Source: DASSKP01 sp035695045
Lineage (GTDB): Bacteria > Actinomycetota > Actinomycetes > JAFAQI01
Length of the DNA: 64,000 nucleotides
Assembly: GCA_035695045.1 (NCBI GenBank)
Contig: DASSEX010000017.1
Coordinates: 1-64,000 of the forward strand
Reading direction: 5' to 3'
The notes below the pieces were generated by a model. It made no database searches and was not told the DNA's origin. It worked only from the letters and a program-made list of their open reading frames with translations. Both the position numbers and the translations under genes were made by a program. Numbering within the stretch: the first letter of the stretch is position 1; each line of letters opens with the position of its first letter. Below are positions 34,338 to 42,651 of the stretch, in pieces.

Positions 34338-36494
34338 ATGGCCGACAAGAACACTTCCGGAGCCGCCGTCGGCAAGGCACCGACGGCCGACGAGCCGAGC
34401 CGCATCCGCAACGTCGTGCTCGTCGGCCACTCCGGAGCCGGAAAGACGGCACTCGTCGAGGCCCTCCTCGTCGCGACCGGGACGATCCCCCGAGCCGGTC
34501 GGGTCGAGGACGGCACCACGGTCAGCGACTTCGACGAGGCGGAGGTCAGGCAGCAGCGCTCGATCTCGCTGACCCTCGCGCCGTTCGAGCACGCCGGCAT
34601 CAAGGTCAACCTGCTCGACACCCCCGGCTACGCCGACTTCACCGGCGACCTTCGGGCGGGTCTGCGCGCGGCTGATGCAGCGCTGTTCGTCGTCTCCGCA
34701 GCCGACGGCATCGACGGCACCACCCGGATGATCTGGGAGGAGTGCGCGAGCGTCGGAATGCCGCGCGCCGTCGTCATCACCCGGCTCGACTCGCCCCGCG
34801 CCGACTTCGAGGACACGCTGGTCGCGGCGCAGTCCGCCTTCGGGGACGGCGTACTGCCCCTGTATCTGCCGATGCATGCCGACGACGGCAGCGTCGGCGG
34901 ACTGATCGGCCTGCTGTCCCAGCAGATCTTCGACTACTCGTCCGGCCAGCGTCAGCAGCGCGACCCGGACCCTGAGCATCTGCCGCTCATCGCCGAGCAC
35001 CGCAACGCCCTGATCGAGGGCATCATCGCCGAGTCCGAGGACGAGACGTTGATGGACCGCTATCTCGGTGGCGAGGACATCGACGTGAAGGTGCTGGTGG
35101 ACGACCTCGAGACCGCGGTCGCGCGCGGTTCCTTCTACCCGGTGCTCGCGGCCTGCTCCGGCAACGGCCTCGGCATGGCCGAGCTGCTCGAGCTGCTCAC
35201 GTCGGCCTTCCCGTCACCACTCGAGCATCCGTTGCTGCCCGTCACCCGGCCGGACGGTTCGCCTACCGAACCGTTGACGTGCGACCCCTCCGGTCGCCTG
35301 TGCGCAGAGGTCGTGAAGACGACGACCGACCCCTACGTCGGCCGCATCTCCCTCGTCCGGGTGTTCTCCGGGACGTTGCAGCCGGACACGGTGCTCCACG
35401 TGTCGGGTCACGGCCTCGCCGAGCGCGGTCACGACGACCACGACGTCGACGAGAAGGTCGGCGCGCTGTCCTGCCCGCTCGGCAAGGCGCAGCGACCGAT
35501 CAACCACGCCATCGCCGGCGACATCGTCGCGATCGCCAAGCTCGTCCGCGCCGAGACCGGCGACACCCTCTCGGCCAAGGACGACCCGCTTCTGGTGCAC
35601 GCCTGGGACATGCCGGAGCCGTTGCTGCCGGTCGCGATCGAGGCGAAGAGCAAGGCCGACGAGGACAAGCTGTCGACGGGCCTGCAACGCATCGTCGCCG
35701 AGGAGCCGACGGTGCGTCTCGATCGCAACGTGGAGACGCATCAGCTCGTCCTCTGGTGCATGGGCGAGGCGCACGCGGACGTGCTCATCGACCGGTTGAA
35801 GACGAAGTACGGCGTCGAGGTCGGCCAGGTGCCGGTCCGCATCCCGCTCCGCGAGACGCTCGCCGGTCAGGCAGCCGGGCACGGGCGCCATGTGAAGCAG
35901 TCCGGCGGGCACGGCCAGTTCGCCGTGTGCGACGTGATGTTCGAGCCGCTGCCGTCGGGTTCCGGCTTCGAGTTCGTCGACAAGATCTACGGCGGCTCCG
36001 TGCCCAACCAGTTCATCCCCTCGGTCGAGAAGGGCATCCGCGCGCAGATGGAGCGCGGCGTCGCTGCCGGCTATCCCGTCGTCGACCTGCGCGCGACGCT
36101 GACGGACGGAAAGGCGCACTCGGTCGACTCCTCCGACATGGCGTTCCAGGTGGCGGGCGGCCTGGCCCTGAAGGAGGCCGCGGAGAAGACACAGGTGCTG
36201 CTGCTCGAGCCCGTGCTCGACGTGCACGTCCTCGTCGCCGACGAGTACGTCGGCGCGGTCATGTCCGACCTGTCGTCACGCCGCGGCCGGGTCACCGGGA
36301 CCGAGCCGGTCGGCAACAACGGCCGCACGCTCGTCCGCGCAGAGGTCCCCGAGATCGAGCTCACGCGCTATGCGATCGACCTGCGCTCGCTCTCCCAGGG
36401 CACGGGCAACTTCACCCGCGACTACCTCCGGCACGAACCCATGCCGCAGCAGGTCGCACAGAAGGTGCTCGCGGAGGCCAAGACCGACCACTAG
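34338..36494 (+). CDS. Elongation factor G-like protein EF-G2
   Basis: Predicted 718-residue translational GTPase of the EF-G2 class. G1 is GHSGAGKT, G3 is DTPGYADF, and the G4 position reads TRLD (AVVITRLDSPRADF) rather than NKxD. Domain II, III, IV (HGRHVKQSGGHGQFAVCDV) and V follow. I start at the ATG at 34338 with GGGAGG six bases before it. The longer open frame upstream lacks any homology-like sequence. Its role (ribosome recycling, stress translation or regulation) is not established for this class. It interrupts the usual thrS-HIT-pgsA order. Confidence 0.92.
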   Translation: MADKNTSGAAVGKAPTADEPSRIRNVVLVGHSGAGKTALVEALLVATGTIPRAGRVEDGTTVSDFDEAEVRQQRSISLTLAPFEHAGIKVNLLDTPGYADFTGDLRAGLRAADAALFVVSAADGIDGTTRMIWEECASVGMPRAVVITRLDSPRADFEDTLVAAQSAFGDGVLPLYLPMHADDGSVGGLIGLLSQQIFDYSSGQRQQRDPDPEHLPLIAEHRNALIEGIIAESEDETLMDRYLGGEDIDVKVLVDDLETAVARGSFYPVLAACSGNGLGMAELLELLTSAFPSPLEHPLLPVTRPDGSPTEPLTCDPSGRLCAEVVKTTTDPYVGRISLVRVFSGTLQPDTVLHVSGHGLAERGHDDHDVDEKVGALSCPLGKAQRPINHAIAGDIVAIAKLVRAETGDTLSAKDDPLLVHAWDMPEPLLPVAIEAKSKADEDKLSTGLQRIVAEEPTVRLDRNVETHQLVLWCMGEAHADVLIDRLKTKYGVEVGQVPVRIPLRETLAGQAAGHGRHVKQSGGHGQFAVCDVMFEPLPSGSGFEFVDKIYGGSVPNQFIPSVEKGIRAQMERGVAAGYPVVDLRATLTDGKAHSVDSSDMAFQVAGGLALKEAAEKTQVLLLEPVLDVHVLVADEYVGAVMSDLSSRRGRVTGTEPVGNNGRTLVRAEVPEIELTRYAIDLRSLSQGTGNFTRDYLRHEPMPQQVAQKVLAEAKTDH

Positions 36495-36512
36495 GTGCCG
36501 CTCGACGGATCG

Positions 36513-37409
36513 TCAGTCCCAGGGCCGTCCGTCGAGCAGCCACCCGTTGAGGACGACGACGTCCTTGTCGGGGTCAGGTTGATGACCGCCGTCACGGCGC
36601 ACCCGGGTCTGCGCGCCGGGAACGGTCGCCGCGATCCACTCGCCGTGCTGCGGCGGAACGAGCACGTCCGCCTCGCCCCACCACACCGCTGTCGGCACCC
36701 GCACGGTCGCCGGGTCGAAGCCCCATGTGCGGGTGAAGGCCAGGTCGTCGTCGACCCAGCCCCAGACGCCGTTGGCGGACTGTTCCTCGGTCGTGTCTCG
36801 GATGACCGCCGCGACGTCCGAACGCGCGAGCACCTTGCGGTCGGCCTCGGGGAGGTCGAACTCTCCGAGCACCGTCGAGGGGTCGCTGGCAACACGCACT
36901 CGCATCTCGGCGTCCTCGCGCGCCAGCTCCTCGTGCAGCCGCTCCTCACCTTCGAGCGCCCAGCCGAACTCCTTGACGTTCATGGGGTCCATTCCCGTGA
37001 ACCACTCTTCGCCGAGGACGTCGTACGGCGCCACGCCGACGATGCAGGCGACGCGGGAAACCCGCTCCGGGAGATGCGCGGCGATGGCGAGGGCATGCGG
37101 GCCGCCACCGGACCCGCCGACGACGGCGAACTCGTCCAGCCCGAGATGGTCGACGAGCTGGGTGACGTCGGCAACGACGTCGACGACGCGGCGACCGCGG
37201 TTGCGGCTCGACTGGCCGTAACCGGGGCGGTCGAACGTGATCACCCGAGCGCCGGTGCTGCGCACCAGCTCCTGGTTCGGGTGGCGGTTGAGCCGGCATC
37301 CGGGAGTGCCGTGGCAGCTGAGGACGGGGCGGCCGTCGGGGTCACCCCACTCGGTGAACGCCAGAGTGCGGCCATCGGCGAGGTCAAGGGTCTGCAAAGG
37401 CGCTGGCAC
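36513..37409 (-). CDS. Alpha/beta hydrolase
   Basis: Predicted 298-residue alpha/beta-fold hydrolase. The oxyanion region CHGTPGCRLN, the strand ITFDRPGYGQSSRN, the nucleophile elbow VVGGSGGGPHAL (Ser in GSG), and a late RRDGGHQPDPDK with the catalytic His are visible. Cytosolic, no signal peptide. The substrate is unknown. Similar sequences are often annotated as hydrolases of the haloperoxidase/prolyl aminopeptidase type, but nothing here fixes that. It converges on the EF-G2 gene with 18 bases between stops. GTG start at 37409. Confidence 0.85.
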   Translation of the reverse strand: MPAPLQTLDLADGRTLAFTEWGDPDGRPVLSCHGTPGCRLNRHPNQELVRSTGARVITFDRPGYGQSSRNRGRRVVDVVADVTQLVDHLGLDEFAVVGGSGGGPHALAIAAHLPERVSRVACIVGVAPYDVLGEEWFTGMDPMNVKEFGWALEGEERLHEELAREDAEMRVRVASDPSTVLGEFDLPEADRKVLARSDVAAVIRDTTEEQSANGVWGWVDDDLAFTRTWGFDPATVRVPTAVWWGEADVLVPPQHGEWIAATVPGAQTRVRRDGGHQPDPDKDVVVLNGWLLDGRPWD

Positions 37410-37443
37410 ACCACGACTGTAGGCCGGGGTTCTCGACCTTCAG

Positions 37444-37974
37444 CTACGCCTGACTGCCGGCCCAGCCCTGGGCGAGAAGCGTGCGCGTCTCGCCGAGGAG
37501 CTGGGGCAGCACCTTCGTGCGAGCGACAACCGGCATGAAGTTGGTGTCGCCTCCCCAGCGCGGAACGATGTGCTGGTGCAGATGCGGCGCGATGCCGGCA
37601 CCTGCGACTGATCCCTGGTTCATGCCGATGTTGAAGCCCTGAGCATTGCTGACGTCGCGCAGGACCTGCATCGCCTGCTTCGTGTACTCCCCCAGCTCCG
37701 TCGTCTCCTCCGCCGAGAGCTCGGTGTAGTCGGCGACATGACGGAACGGCACGATCATCAGATGCCCGGAGTTGTAGGGGTAGAGGTTGAGCACGGCGTA
37801 GACCGTCTCGCCCCGCGCGACGACGAGTCCTTCCTCATCCCCCATGCTCGGGATGTCGCAGAACGGACAACCCGCCTTGCCCTCGCCCTTGATGTAGGCC
37901 ATCCGCTCCGGCATCCAGATGCGTTGCCACGCATCCGGCATGCCGGCGCCGGGCTGATGCTCGACTTCTGTCAT
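37444..37974 (-). CDS. HIT-family nucleotide phosphohydrolase/phosphorylase
   Basis: Predicted 176-residue HIT protein. The signature histidine triad is HLHQHIVPRW, and an N-terminal CPFCDI and NLYPYNSGHLMIVPFRH complete the fold. The actinobacterial orthologue at this position (next to thrS and the PIM operon) is described as a diadenosine tetraphosphate phosphorylase, so Ap4A turnover is the likely role by context. The ATG overlaps the thrS stop (ATGA at 37971-37974). Confidence 0.93.
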   Translation of the reverse strand: MTEVEHQPGAGMPDAWQRIWMPERMAYIKGEGKAGCPFCDIPSMGDEEGLVVARGETVYAVLNLYPYNSGHLMIVPFRHVADYTELSAEETTELGEYTKQAMQVLRDVSNAQGFNIGMNQGSVAGAGIAPHLHQHIVPRWGGDTNFMPVVARTKVLPQLLGETRTLLAQGWAGSQA

Positions 37975-39986
37975 TCGACGATGCTGTCCGGGTTGAGCGC
38001 GTCCGGCTCGATCTGCCGCGAGGCGACGTTGCGCGCGACTTCCTGGATCGCGTCGTCGACGGGCACACCTCGTCGTTCGACACCGTTGCGGTAGCGGATC
38101 GAGACGGCGCCCGCTTCGACGTCACGTTCGCCGGCGACGAACATGAACGGCACCTTCTGCTGCTGCGCGTGCAGGATCTTCTTCTGCATCCGGTCGTCGG
38201 ACTCGTCGACCTCCGCGCGCAGGCCCTCGCCGTGCAGCCGCTCGACGACGCCGCGGAGGTAGTCGATGTTGTCGGCGCGGATCGGGATGCCGACGACCTG
38301 CACCGGTGCGAGCCATGCCGGGAACGCGCCTGCATAGTGCTCGGTCAGCACACCGAAGAACCGTTCGATGGAACCGAACTTCGCGGAGTGGATCATCACC
38401 GGCTGGTGCCGCTCACCATCGGCGCCTTGGTACTCCAGTCCGAAGCGCGCCGGCTGGTTGAAGTCGTACTGGATCGTCGACATCTGCCAGGTGCGTCCGA
38501 TCGCGTCCCGCGCCTGCACCGAGATCTTGGGCCCGTAGTACGCCGCACCACCCGGGTCCGGCACGAGCTCGAGCCCGCTCTCGGCCCCGACCTCCTCGAG
38601 GATGCGGGTCGCCGCCTCCCAGTCCTCGTCACTGCCGATGAACTTGTCCGACGTCGCGTCCCGCGTGGACAGCTCCAGATAGAAGTCGTCGAGCCCGAAG
38701 TCGCGCAAGAGGCTCAGCACGAACGACAGCAGGTGCCGGATCTCGGCCGGCGCCTGCTCAGGCGTGCAGTAGGAGTGCGAGTCGTCCTGGGTCAGCCCCC
38801 GGACACGGGTCAGGCCGTGCACGACACCCGACTTCTCGTAGCGATAGACCGTTCCGAACTCGAACAGCCGCATCGGCAGCTCGCGGTAGGAACGCCCGCG
38901 CGACCGGAAGATCAGGTTGTGCATCGGGCAGTTCATGGCCTTGAGGTAGTAGCTGCTGCCCTCCATCTCCATCGGAGGGAACATCGTGTCGGCGTAGTAG
39001 GGCAGATGGCCGCTGGTCTCGAACAGGCCCTGCTTCGAGATGTGCGGGGTGCCGACGTAGAGGAAGCCCTCGTCGATGTGGCGCTGGCGGACGTAGTCCT
39101 CCATCACGCGTTTGATGACGCCGCCCTTGGGATGGAAGACGACGAGTCCGGAGCCGATCTCGTCCGGGAACGAGAACAGATCGAGCTCGGCGCCGAGCCG
39201 ACGGTGGTCGCGACGCTCCGCCTCGGCGATGAGGTCGAGGTGCTGCTGCAGTGCCTCTTCCGACTCCCAGGCGGTGCCGTAGATGCGCTGCAGCTGGGGG
39301 TTCTTCTCACTCCCCCGCCAGTACGCCGCCGCGGAGCGCATCAGCTTGAAGGCCGGGATCTTGCCGGTGGTCGGCAGGTGCGGACCGCGGCACAGGTCCT
39401 TCCACACGAGCTCGACGTCGCTGCCCTTGGTGCGGAGGTTGTCGTAGATGGTCAGCTCACCGCCACCGACCTCGACGTCCGCACCTTCGGCCGCACCCGC
39501 GGCGCTGCCCTTGAGACCGATCAGCTCGAGCTTGTACGGCTCGTCCTTCAGCTCGGCCCGCGCGTCGTCGTCGGTGACGACCCGGCGCGAGAACCGCTGC
39601 CGCTCCTTGATGATCTTGCGCATCCGGACCTCGATCTGCTCGAGGTCGTCCGGGGTGAACGGCTTCGGCACGTCGAAGTCGTAGTAGAAGCCGTTGGTGA
39701 TCGGTGGGCCGATGCCGAGCTTCGCCTCCGGGAACAGCTGCTGCACCGCCTGGGCGAGCACGTGAGCGGTCGAGTGCCGCAACACTGCGCGGCCCTCGTC
39801 GGTGGCCATCGGCACGGACTCGACGATGTCGCCGTCGTCGGGCATCCATGCGAGATCTCTCAACGCCTCGCCGTTGGCACGCGCGACGACGGCCTCGATG
39901 CCGAGATCGTGAAAGACCCGTCCGATCGTCGTGCCGGGTTCGACAACGTGCGGCGAGCCGTCGACGGTCAGGCGGATGTCGGCCAT
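37971..39986 (-). CDS. thrS: Threonyl-tRNA synthetase
   Basis: Class II threonyl-tRNA synthetase, 671 residues. The TGS domain starts the protein (MADIRLTVDGSPHVVEPGTT). The editing domain has RHSTAHVLAQAVQQLFP, and the catalytic core carries zinc ligands including the Cys in MNCPMHNLIF. The anticodon domain is at the C-terminus. The ATG at 39986 is chosen although the ribosome site is weak. The frame extends 68 codons upstream into the neighbouring small gene in a sequence without homology-like character. Confidence 0.96.
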   Translation of the reverse strand: MADIRLTVDGSPHVVEPGTTIGRVFHDLGIEAVVARANGEALRDLAWMPDDGDIVESVPMATDEGRAVLRHSTAHVLAQAVQQLFPEAKLGIGPPITNGFYYDFDVPKPFTPDDLEQIEVRMRKIIKERQRFSRRVVTDDDARAELKDEPYKLELIGLKGSAAGAAEGADVEVGGGELTIYDNLRTKGSDVELVWKDLCRGPHLPTTGKIPAFKLMRSAAAYWRGSEKNPQLQRIYGTAWESEEALQQHLDLIAEAERRDHRRLGAELDLFSFPDEIGSGLVVFHPKGGVIKRVMEDYVRQRHIDEGFLYVGTPHISKQGLFETSGHLPYYADTMFPPMEMEGSSYYLKAMNCPMHNLIFRSRGRSYRELPMRLFEFGTVYRYEKSGVVHGLTRVRGLTQDDSHSYCTPEQAPAEIRHLLSFVLSLLRDFGLDDFYLELSTRDATSDKFIGSDEDWEAATRILEEVGAESGLELVPDPGGAAYYGPKISVQARDAIGRTWQMSTIQYDFNQPARFGLEYQGADGERHQPVMIHSAKFGSIERFFGVLTEHYAGAFPAWLAPVQVVGIPIRADNIDYLRGVVERLHGEGLRAEVDESDDRMQKKILHAQQQKVPFMFVAGERDVEAGAVSIRYRNGVERRGVPVDDAIQEVARNVASRQIEPDALNPDSIVE

Positions 39987-40008
39987 GCCGCCGAGGTTAT
40001 CGGCGCGC

Positions 40009-40278
40009 TCAACCGTTTTGGACAGGCGCGTCGACAGGACTTCCGAGCAGGAACGCGACGGCCTGCGGCACCGACGACTTCGCTTCGCGGTAGGTCGGCG
40101 CGACGAGCTTGTGCACGACGGCCAGGTCGTTGGCGGCGGGGTCACGCACCTCGAAGGTCGCGAGCCATCCGGCCGGACAACGCTCGACACGAACCGGCAC
40201 GATGCCCACGCCGGGGACGTCGATCTCGTCGACGACGGCGCCTGCCTCCAGCCTGCTCATGCGCGTGCTGTTCGTCAT
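40009..40278 (-). CDS. Small protein of unknown function
   Basis: Predicted 89 residues (MTNSTRMSRLEAGAV...). It has alternating strands in the first half (VDEIDVPGVGIVPVRVERC, GWLATFEVRD) and a helix with a short conserved-looking end (YREAKSSVPQAVAFLLGS). I recognise no family. The start is uncertain: the ATG at 40278 has AGGGAAG at a good distance, an ATG at 40287 is too close to it, and one at 40260 is also possible. It lies 22 bases upstream of thrS and 19 downstream of the MOSC gene, probably in the same transcript. Confidence 0.6.
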   Translation of the reverse strand: MTNSTRMSRLEAGAVVDEIDVPGVGIVPVRVERCPAGWLATFEVRDPAANDLAVVHKLVAPTYREAKSSVPQAVAFLLGSPVDAPVQNG

Positions 40279-40306
40279 GGTGATCATCTTCCCTGCCGTA
40301 CGACGT

Positions 40307-40957
40307 CTACGTCACCCGAACGGAGTCATTGACGGCGATCCGTCCCGGACGGACGACGCGGGCGTAGACGCCCTGACACAGCTGCCGCTCCCTGGCGAGC
40401 GTCCGCAGCACCCCGACGTCCCTGCGCAGGCCCGGCTGCTCGGCGGTCGTCATGGCGCACCGGCGGGTGCGCTTGTCGATCGTGACGACCACGCCACCGA
40501 TCGCGAGACGCTCGCCGACGAGGTCGTCGAGGTCGAGTGGTGTGTCGAGCAGCACGTTGGGACGGAACCTGCGGACGTCCCAGCTGCCGAGCGCCGCGAC
40601 CGTCAGCAGGTGCAGCGGTGCGTCGTCGACGAAGGCCGGACCGACCGCGGGAGCGACCTCGATCGCCACGGGCCGCCCCAGCAGCTCCAACATCGCCTCG
40701 TCAGCCTCACGGCCCACTCTGCCGACCCCGTCCGGCAGGGAGACGACCACTCCCTCGCCCCCGACCGCGGCGGCGGCGAGAAGCAGCTGCGGCTCGCGTT
40801 TCGCGCTCAGCAGCGCTCCGGATCCACAGTCACGGACGCCCCATCCGCGGTCGCCCACAACGCCGCGCCCGGCGACGGCCACGGCGTCGAGCCGCTCGCC
40901 CTGCAGGGACTTCACGGGGTGCCGCCACAGCTGCACGACCCGGCTCTCCCCCGACAC
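40307..40957 (-). CDS. MOSC domain protein
   Basis: Predicted 216-residue protein with an N-terminal beta-barrel module (VVQLWRHPVKSLQGERLD) and a C-terminal MOSC core including RFRPNVLLDTP and the conserved cysteine in DKRTRRCAMTT. MOSC proteins carry sulfur on that cysteine or bind molybdenum cofactor, as in molybdenum cofactor sulfurase C-termini and YcbX-like reductants. The exact substrate is unknown. The GTG at 40957 gives the typical N-terminus. The frame upstream of it is long but without homology-like sequence. No iron-sulfur domain is attached. Confidence 0.85.
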   Translation of the reverse strand: MSGESRVVQLWRHPVKSLQGERLDAVAVAGRGVVGDRGWGVRDCGSGALLSAKREPQLLLAAAAVGGEGVVVSLPDGVGRVGREADEAMLELLGRPVAIEVAPAVGPAFVDDAPLHLLTVAALGSWDVRRFRPNVLLDTPLDLDDLVGERLAIGGVVVTIDKRTRRCAMTTAEQPGLRRDVGVLRTLARERQLCQGVYARVVRPGRIAVNDSVRVT

Positions 40958-41039
40958 CCCGTGAGCGTAGGGCGCCGTACGTCGCCGTTCCGGCCATTTC
41001 GTGCGATCCAACCGGCCGTGGGCGGGTAGGACAGCCCGC

Positions 41040-41249
41040 ATGACGGAGGACAGCGCACATCTCGGCAGCCCGGTCGACCCGGCGCGCAGCGGCGCCAACA
41101 TCGGTGTCGGTCTGGTCCCCGACGAGGACGTGGAGGGCCGAGCCGAAGCCGCCGCCCATGCGGTCGGTGAGCAGCCGGACGAGGGTCTGGTCGAGCCCGG
41201 TGGGGTCACCCACGGCGGGGGCGCGGAGACAGAGACGGAGCGACGATGA
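41040..41249 (+). CDS. Small acidic protein of unknown function
   Basis: Predicted 69-residue acidic protein (MTEDSAHLGSPVDPARSG, ending AETETERR), rich in Glu, Asp and Gly, without membrane segments. The TGA overlaps the next ATG (ATGA at 41246-41249), and GGGTAGGA precedes its ATG, which supports it as a real gene. No homologue is recognised. Its coupling to the tail-anchored protein suggests the two act together. Confidence 0.5.
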   Translation: MTEDSAHLGSPVDPARSGANIGVGLVPDEDVEGRAEAAAHAVGEQPDEGLVEPGGVTHGGGAETETERR

Positions 41250-41701
41250 GCATCGAGGACCAGCCCACCCAGCAGATCCGCCGGCCGGGCGCGCCGACGC
41301 CCGCACCGCTCCCCGGGCCGCTCAACGTGGCCCGTTCGCAGCCGCCTGCGCCGCCGGCGGACACCGCCGCCGGGTCGACCGAGGTGCTGTCGCTCGACGA
41401 CCTCTTCGAACGTCAGGAGACGCCCACCACTCAGGTGCCTGCGCGCCCGGCCGAGGCGCCGCGTGTCCAACCGGTCGCCACGACGCCGGCCCACCCGGTC
41501 GAGGCGCCGCGGATCGGCGCCGTACCGGTCCGCTCGGCCGAACATCGCGGCGACCGCAAGCGGCTGGCCGGCGATGCGGCGGCTGCCTGGCACGGCGGGC
41601 TGGACCGCACACGTTCGTGGCTGTCCGCGGGCGACAACATGCTGATCGTGGGAACGGCGCTGGCCGCGCTGCTTCTCCTGCTCGCGGTGGCGCTGTTCTG
41701 A
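41246..41701 (+). CDS. Pro/Ala-rich protein with C-terminal membrane anchor
   Basis: Predicted 151 residues. The first 110 are Pro/Ala/Thr-rich and look disordered, with a short acidic motif STEVLSLDDLFERQE that could be a binding peptide. The last 22 residues form one hydrophobic helix (MLIVGTALAALLLLLAVALF), so it would be tail-anchored with the bulk inside the cell. No family is recognised. It is coupled to the upstream small gene and ends before a strong hairpin at 41731-41755. Confidence 0.65.
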   Translation: MSIEDQPTQQIRRPGAPTPAPLPGPLNVARSQPPAPPADTAAGSTEVLSLDDLFERQETPTTQVPARPAEAPRVQPVATTPAHPVEAPRIGAVPVRSAEHRGDRKRLAGDAAAAWHGGLDRTRSWLSAGDNMLIVGTALAALLLLLAVALF

Positions 41702-41730
41702 CGAGCCGACAGACTCCGGAAAACGCGATC

Positions 41731-41755
41731 GGCCCCGTCCTCGATGGACGGGGCC
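41731..41755. terminator. 10-bp hairpin terminator
   Basis: GGCCCCGTCC and GGACGGGGCC pair perfectly around the five-base loop TCGAT. It lies 30 bases after the tail-anchored gene (plus) and 13 bases beyond the 3' end of tRNA-Val (minus), so it can serve both. No T-tract follows on either side. Confidence 0.78.
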
Positions 41756-41767
41756 GCATGCTGTCGG

Positions 41768-41839
41768 TGGGCGATACTGGGTTCAAACCAGTGACCTCCT
41801 CGGTGTGAACGAGGCGCTCTACCACTGAGCCAATCGCCC
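41768..41839 (-). tRNA. tRNA-Val (anticodon CAC)
   Basis: A 72-base cloverleaf on the minus strand. The acceptor GGGCGAT pairs with ATCGCCC, the anticodon stem CCTCG/CGAGG holds loop TTCACAC with CAC, and the T-arm contains GGTTTGAACCC. CCA is not encoded (ACC follows). It reads the GUG codon, which is common in this high-GC genome. Confidence 0.95.
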
Positions 41840-42005
41840 GAGATCTGAGGGACGAATCACTCTACAGGTCCGCAGACAGGCCTCTGCGATTCAGATATTT
41901 TGGGTTTGCACGAAGAGATCAGTCGTTCGCACGTTAGGCGTGACCCGTTCGCGGGGTACCTCGTCTCTAAGCAGACAGCCGACGAGGAAGAGGCAAGTTC
42001 CGGCG

Positions 42006-42437
42006 ATGAGCACTCGACCCGACTCCGTCACCTCCGTGATCGAGCTGCGCCTCGTCGTGCCCGGTAGCCCGTCGCTGCCCGTGACCGCCGACATCACGTT
42101 CGACCACGCCGACCCGTACGCCGTCCGGGTCGCCTTCCACACGGGTGGCAGCGACGTCGTCGAGTGGACGTTTGCGCGTGCTCTGTTGACCGATGGGGTC
42201 ACTCGTCCGGTTGGCGAAGGGGACGTTCAGGTCTGGCCGTCGCATTCGGGCGGAAAGCCGGTCGTCTGCCTGTCACTGTCCAGCCCGTCGGGCCGCGCGC
42301 TGTTCGAGGCTCCGCTAACGGAGCTGGTCGAGTTCCTCACGAAGACCTACGCGGTCGTTCCGACCGGCAGCGAGAGCGACCACGTCGACGTGGACGCCGA
42401 GCTCGCCCTGCTCCTGTGGAGCGAGCCCGAGGTCTGA
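42006..42437 (+). CDS. ssgB: SsgA/SsgB-family sporulation and septation regulator
   Basis: Predicted 143-residue SsgA-like protein (SALP). ELRLVVPGSPSLPVTADITF, DHADPYAVRVAFHTG, EWTFARALLTDG and GDVQVWPS closely follow SsgB, which in Streptomyces recruits FtsZ to sporulation septa. The ATG at 42006 is preceded by GAGGAAGAGG. The longer frame from 41940 adds only basic residues. The presence of an SsgB-like gene restricts the lineage to morphologically complex or related actinobacteria. The gene symbol reflects similarity; the paralogue identity is not certain. Confidence 0.9.
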   Translation: MSTRPDSVTSVIELRLVVPGSPSLPVTADITFDHADPYAVRVAFHTGGSDVVEWTFARALLTDGVTRPVGEGDVQVWPSHSGGKPVVCLSLSSPSGRALFEAPLTELVEFLTKTYAVVPTGSESDHVDVDAELALLLWSEPEV

Positions 42438-42455
42438 ACCGGACAGACCGGTCAG
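42434..42455. terminator. Hairpin shared by ssgB-like gene and small ORF
   Basis: CTGAACCGG (42434-42442) pairs with CCGGTCAG (42448-42455), with one bulged A and a five-base loop. The TGA of the ssgB-like gene (42435-42437) lies in the left arm, and the stop of the 30-codon ORF (42452-42454, minus) lies in the right arm. Confidence 0.55.
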
Positions 42456-42544
42456 AAGGGCAGGGACCGCCCGGACGGTGTCCGCAGGTCCAGCGGCGCA
42501 GGACCGGGAGCCGGGCGCGGGCGCTTGATCTGCACCTGCTTCAC
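42452..42544 (-). CDS. 30-residue proline-rich peptide ORF
   Basis: GTG start at 42544 with GAGGAG six bases upstream, encoding 30 residues: basic and Pro-rich (VKQVQIKRPRPAPGPAP, then LDLRTPSGRSLPF). It stands downstream of hutI on the same strand, 107 bases away, and ends in the convergent hairpin with the ssgB-like gene. The good ribosome site and orderly end support translation. The function is unknown. A leader or chance ORF cannot be excluded. Confidence 0.45.
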   Translation of the reverse strand: MKQVQIKRPRPAPGPAPLDLRTPSGRSLPF

Positions 42545-42651
42545 AGCGGCCTCCTCGCGGTCGTTCCGACGATGGTTTGACTGTCGGGCGCGCGTTCGGT
42601 TACCACCATCGGCTCGTCAGCCGAGAACCTGAGACTTCCGTCGTGGCGACC

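Noticed and set aside
41840..42005. Promoter of the ssgB-like gene in the A/T-rich stretch near 41892
   Set aside because: TTCAGATATTTTGGG is the least GC-rich stretch there, but no matching -35 element at proper spacing was convincing.
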